In this document: piece after piece, positions 20,359 through 23,756 of the stretch
How positions within the stretch are numbered: the stretch's first letter is position 1
Layout: every line of letters begins with the position of its first letter
Assembly (NCBI GenBank): GCA_964465145.1
Contig: CAYXJR010000069.1
Span: 1 to 23,756 of the forward strand
Direction: 5' to 3'
Length of the DNA stretch: 23,756 bases
Source: JAUVKA01 sp964465145
Lineage (GTDB): Bacteria > Bacteroidota > Bacteroidia > Bacteroidales > UBA12481
Made by a program: the position numbers and the translations under genes
The notes under the pieces: model-generated
Databases searched by the model: none
Seen by the model: only the letters and a program-made list of their open reading frames with translations
What the model was told of the DNA's origin: nothing

Positions 20359-22038
20359 TTACTGATCTGAAATTTTAAAATATTTAAAAACCGGATACAC
20401 AACACTTCGCTTACCGGCTCCTATCTTCTCAAGGTACTGATCCAAAAGCCCCCAACCCAGGAATCCATCAGGGGTTTCAGGTTCGAGGCAATAAAAGGCC
20501 AAATTTGCCATGGGCTGCGCCATATCTATATGATAGCTTCCAGCAGGAAATGTTTTTTTATCTGAAGTGGCAAACTGCCCATTCAGTCGGGTTAAGGTAA
20601 AACCCATCCATTGTATATGTCGCATTGAATCAATTACAAATTCCTCACCTGACACTGTGATGGGCTTTTTGAGCACTTCAACACGTATGTTATGAGTCCT
20701 CAGCTTTTCCACAATAAAACCCATGCTTTCTGGCAGCAGATATCCCCTAGGCATATTGGCTTCTTTAGTCCCTACCGTTTTGGTGATGTATTCCACCCCC
20801 TGGATCACTTCAGGAGGTCCGTCTGCGGTCCCTGGTTTGGTTCTAAGTACGCTGGTCCCTGGAATGTATTCTGCCACATTTTCCTTGTAAGCCAGGAGCT
20901 CAATTTTTCCTTCGGATTCATATTTTCCGTCGACAAAATTCTTCAAATGACCTGATGCTGCATTGGTTTTGATATTCTCGACCAATTCTTCATCTGCTTT
21001 CATGCATATTTCCATCATTTCTTTCCCATGAAGGTTCGTATACTCTAATAATTCACTGATATAAGCATATTGGGCATAGATCCTTCTTTCAAAAGATGGA
21101 TGTCCGGGTGTTTCCACAAGGACGGACATGCGGTTTCGTAATCCGTATGCATTGGCCACGAATTTACCTTCCAGAAACCAGTATCCCAAGTGATAAGACC
21201 ATTCCGTAGGAGGCCAGTTTTCCTCGTCAAACATACAATGCGTAAAAGTTTCCAACCCAAAATTTTCCCGGATTTTATCCCTAACATCAGGAAAAAGATC
21301 ATTCCTAACATAATCCCTGGTCGCAGGATTAGCCCCGGGGAGAGTATGGGTAGCATAGCAGATGGCATAAGCATGTTTCACCCGGCTCATAGCATGAGCA
21401 TCAAAGAATAAAACTGGATCCCACTTATTTAAAATGCTATTATTCAATCCAATTACCTCTGTTGATTCCAGCTTTATTCCATCCCTGTTCAAATTCATAT
21501 TCTGAGCATTCAACCCTCTCCCGATTAGATGAGGTGTACCCTCGTTGAGTACCAGGTCGTCAGTCCCATCTGGATTAAAGTCAGGGCAAATAATCAGAAT
21601 TTGATTATCCAGGAGATGCTTTTTTTCACCCAAAAGAATATCCCGCATTACCATCATCAGAGCCTCTTTCCCTTCTGCTTCGGGAGGATGTATATCCCCT
21701 TGAAGGTAGATTACCGGCTTGCCTGATTCTCTGGCCTCTTTCGGAGAAGTTACCATAGGATTAGCCAATATTACAGCAAATCCTGTTTTACCGCGCGGTG
21801 TGGTAAACATTTTCACAATATGCACATACTCACTATTCCAGCGAAGGATGTCAGCAAATTCCTGTACATCAGAAAAGCTGGAAGTCTTTTCATAATTGGT
21901 TTTTTCAGGTGTAATAAGATATTTGGCGGGCCATTCACCATTCCATTTTTCCGGGACTTCATCACCCCAGTATATTTTCTGACCCTGGCTGGGGAATGAT
22001 ATGAAAATCATTAATGCGGCAATCAGGATTCTGCTCAT
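20359..22038 (-). CDS. Secreted M14-type zinc metallocarboxypeptidase
   Basis: A 559-residue exported protein (signal peptide MSRILIAALMIFISFPSQGQ, cleaved near residue 19). The M14 zinc site is visible: the HxxE motif His117-Pro-Pro-Glu120 in YLQGDIHPPEAEGKEA and a third ligand His in FFDAHAM. NMNLNRDG matches the substrate-binding Asn-Arg block, and SVLVETPG has the catalytic-glutamate position. The C-terminal ~200 residues form an extra domain of unknown role. The gene starts one base after the stop of the upstream LamG gene (TAA-A-ATG), so the two are co-translated. A peptidase within a glycan locus may act on glycoprotein or peptidoglycan-linked peptides, or on an amino-acylated substrate; the sequence does not say which. 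Confidence 0.85.
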   Translation of the reverse strand: MSRILIAALMIFISFPSQGQKIYWGDEVPEKWNGEWPAKYLITPEKTNYEKTSSFSDVQEFADILRWNSEYVHIVKMFTTPRGKTGFAVILANPMVTSPKEARESGKPVIYLQGDIHPPEAEGKEALMMVMRDILLGEKKHLLDNQILIICPDFNPDGTDDLVLNEGTPHLIGRGLNAQNMNLNRDGIKLESTEVIGLNNSILNKWDPVLFFDAHAMSRVKHAYAICYATHTLPGANPATRDYVRNDLFPDVRDKIRENFGLETFTHCMFDEENWPPTEWSYHLGYWFLEGKFVANAYGLRNRMSVLVETPGHPSFERRIYAQYAYISELLEYTNLHGKEMMEICMKADEELVENIKTNAASGHLKNFVDGKYESEGKIELLAYKENVAEYIPGTSVLRTKPGTADGPPEVIQGVEYITKTVGTKEANMPRGYLLPESMGFIVEKLRTHNIRVEVLKKPITVSGEEFVIDSMRHIQWMGFTLTRLNGQFATSDKKTFPAGSYHIDMAQPMANLAFYCLEPETPDGFLGWGLLDQYLEKIGAGKRSVVYPVFKYFKISDQ

Positions 22039-22039
22039 T

Positions 22040-23756
22040 TTATCTTGAATTAATGGTGAAATTCAGTGTTTTATCCGATTCAGCTTTTACCCATATAATC
22101 AAAGTTTTGGATCCATCGATATTGTATTCGATTCCCTGCCTGAAATCCTTCCCCTCAGGTATAATCTGGTTGTCGATCTGCAGAACAGCCTTTTCCCCAA
22201 ACCAATTGTTTATAACAAAAGCTGGGTTAACAACCGGATTATCTATGGACCCTGCAATTTCAAAATTTAGACGATCATTGGTGCTCATCGATTTAAAAAA
22301 ATATGCTCTTTGGGAGTAATCGTATCCTTCAGATTCATAAGTGGATGACAGCATATTGATTACAGGCGGCCTGTTCCACGACCTGGCCAGTCGTACCAGG
22401 AAATCCTTCGGCTGGTTTGTCATGCCATACATGGCCGCATCGCCATACCGGAGGCCCCAGCTGAGTGATGAATGCGCTGCCCTGTCTGGTGCATAAGCAC
22501 TTCGGCCGTCAGAAGCTATCTGTGCAACCGGCCAGTGGTTCCACCAGGGGAAATGAGAGTATTCTGGCCTGACTTCTCCATTAAACACCATGAAGCCGCC
22601 CCCCTCTCGTAAAATAAGGAAGGGTTTGAATTCTGATTTGAAATTAATTAACTGGATATTTGCGTCTTCCAAATCAAATTTAGGATAACCATTTTCCCAA
22701 GTATAGGTTTTACTATCTCCGTCCATATTGATCAATGTACAGGCCTCAAGTTCAACATTATCTTCTGGTTTGGTACCAGGAGCATTAAGCAGAATTGTCT
22801 CCTGCCAGCCACCTCGTCCTGGAAGCACCTTGCGGATCGCTACCCCATCCGGATATATGTAATACAGTTCATTTCCCCACTCTCCAAATCGTGTATTATC
22901 TGCTAGGTCATTTTGTCTGAACTTAACATCCATCTGCAAATATCTCCAATTTACAACGACCCTGGCATCGTTATTTTCAATTATTGCTACCCTGGAACTT
23001 CGGCACTGCACATCGGACATGTGCTCCATGCATCCTGTGGGCATATCATCCCTTGACCCGTCCTGCAAATACCAGTTGCCACCAGTTTCCCTGCTCTGGT
23101 CGGCCATCCACTTATTATTTTCTGATACCCAGCAGGCCGAATAACGGGTACCTCTCCAAAACATGACCTTCACAGGTAACTCATCAAATTGAACGGCTAC
23201 GTCCAGGTGGTCTCCTGCTGGCCACAGATTGTCCCATTCAGGATAATATTCAAGCCGTGTATAATTAGCCCCAAAACGTCCGGAATTTGTAACAGTAGGA
23301 AAATCCCGTGGCGGCAGAGATGGATTGCTATCCGTCTCTATGGATATATAAAGATCCATTACCTCCTCCGCGGACAATTCTTTCGAATATATTTTTATTT
23401 CATCAAGAATACCATCCACCGAGTACTGTGAGGGCCAGGTGGCCCAGTCGCGGATGGGATCAGATGGAGCAAGATGATCCCTATTCATCCCTATTCTAAA
23501 TCCATTCTCTAATTGACTATACCTGACACCGTACTTAAACTCAAAGTCGTTGTAAGTACCCTCAAGCTCACCGTTCACATACACTGCCATTCCATCATCA
23601 GGGCTGTAGGTTCCAACCACATGATACCACTTTCTTAGCTCCATCCCGAGTTTTGTTTCAGTATCCAACTCAGAGATGCATGAATGCCATACAGATGTGG
23701 CATCCGAAAGTTGAAATCCAATCCTACCTCTTGAATCAACACCAAAATAAAAACCA
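22040..23756 (-). CDS. LamG-domain protein with unassigned domain, paralog, 5' end missing
   Basis: The reading frame is open to the right edge of the window, so the N-terminus is absent; the internal TTG at 23668 is not the real start. What is visible begins in a LamG domain (GRIGFQLSDATSVWHS, WYHVVGTYSPDDGMAVYVNGEL, VDGILDEIKIYSKELSAEEVMDLY). The second domain has the same conserved blocks as the protein at 13726-15789: FWRGTRYSACWVSEN, GCMEHMSDVQCRSS, IIENNDARVVVNWRY, YYIYPDGVAIRKV, NFKSEFKPF and HFPWWNHWPVAQIASDGRSAYAPDR. It ends with a small beta-like domain. Identity between the two is high through this domain, so they are paralogs with the same architecture, each leading its own unit. 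It is coupled to the M14 gene downstream. Enzyme activity is unknown. Confidence 0.8.
   Translation of the reverse strand, partial: GFYFGVDSRGRIGFQLSDATSVWHSCISELDTETKLGMELRKWYHVVGTYSPDDGMAVYVNGELEGTYNDFEFKYGVRYSQLENGFRIGMNRDHLAPSDPIRDWATWPSQYSVDGILDEIKIYSKELSAEEVMDLYISIETDSNPSLPPRDFPTVTNSGRFGANYTRLEYYPEWDNLWPAGDHLDVAVQFDELPVKVMFWRGTRYSACWVSENNKWMADQSRETGGNWYLQDGSRDDMPTGCMEHMSDVQCRSSRVAIIENNDARVVVNWRYLQMDVKFRQNDLADNTRFGEWGNELYYIYPDGVAIRKVLPGRGGWQETILLNAPGTKPEDNVELEACTLINMDGDSKTYTWENGYPKFDLEDANIQLINFKSEFKPFLILREGGGFMVFNGEVRPEYSHFPWWNHWPVAQIASDGRSAYAPDRAAHSSLSWGLRYGDAAMYGMTNQPKDFLVRLARSWNRPPVINMLSSTYESEGYDYSQRAYFFKSMSTNDRLNFEIAGSIDNPVVNPAFVINNWFGEKAVLQIDNQIIPEGKDFRQGIEYNIDGSKTLIIWVKAESDKTLNFTINSR

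Noticed and set aside
8615..23756. Insertion sequence or phage as the cause of the pseudogenes
   Set aside because: No transposase, integrase, terminal inverted repeats or target duplications are visible in or near the broken genes.

Overview
The window comes from a Bacteroidota genome, most likely a polysaccharide-degrading Bacteroidales or Marinilabiliales-type bacterium. The evidence is the A-rich leaders without Shine-Dalgarno sites, a -7 hexamer-like element of Bacteroidota type, lipoprotein-anchored sulfatases, and GH95/GH127 enzymes. This placement is an inference from gene content, not from a marker gene.

Region 1 (17-457, minus) is a small DUF2721-type membrane protein. Region 2 (598-8614, plus) is a complete phosphate-starvation operon. 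Four direct 11-bp repeats form a clear Pho box, followed by an outer-membrane porin, PstS, PstC, PstA, PstB, PhoU, a PhoB-type response regulator and a PhoR-type histidine kinase. Junctions from pstS to phoR are tight (1-bp and 4-bp overlaps, or gaps of 2 to 31 bp), so sensing, uptake and control form one unit that probably activates itself through the Pho box.

Region 3 (8644-23756) is a carbohydrate-degradation locus in three blocks. On the minus strand are an S1 sulfatase, a GH95 fucosidase/galactosidase and a decayed sulfatase. On the plus strand are a LamG protein with a large unassigned domain and an iduronate-2-sulfatase-like S1 sulfatase. On the minus strand again are a second LamG paralog (cut by the window edge), an M14 metallopeptidase, a GH127 beta-L-arabinofuranosidase and a broken alpha/beta-hydrolase esterase. 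Together they suggest desulfation and trimming of a sulfated glycan containing fucose, galactose or arabinose. No SusC/SusD pair or dedicated regulator is visible. Two of the genes are pseudogenes, so the locus is partly decaying.

The most unusual signal is a family of short degenerate tandem repeats, strictly 7 or 8 bp per unit, in most of the gene-gene gaps outside the compact pst genes. They show a consistent layout on the coding strand: stop codon, G-rich units, A/T-rich units, start codon. Several stop codons and C-termini lie inside the arrays. Similar arrays occur inside three coding sequences; two of these sit at apparent insertions and one encodes a signal peptide. The pattern resembles the heptameric STRR repeats of cyanobacteria, but I do not recall a description of it with this layout in Bacteroidota.
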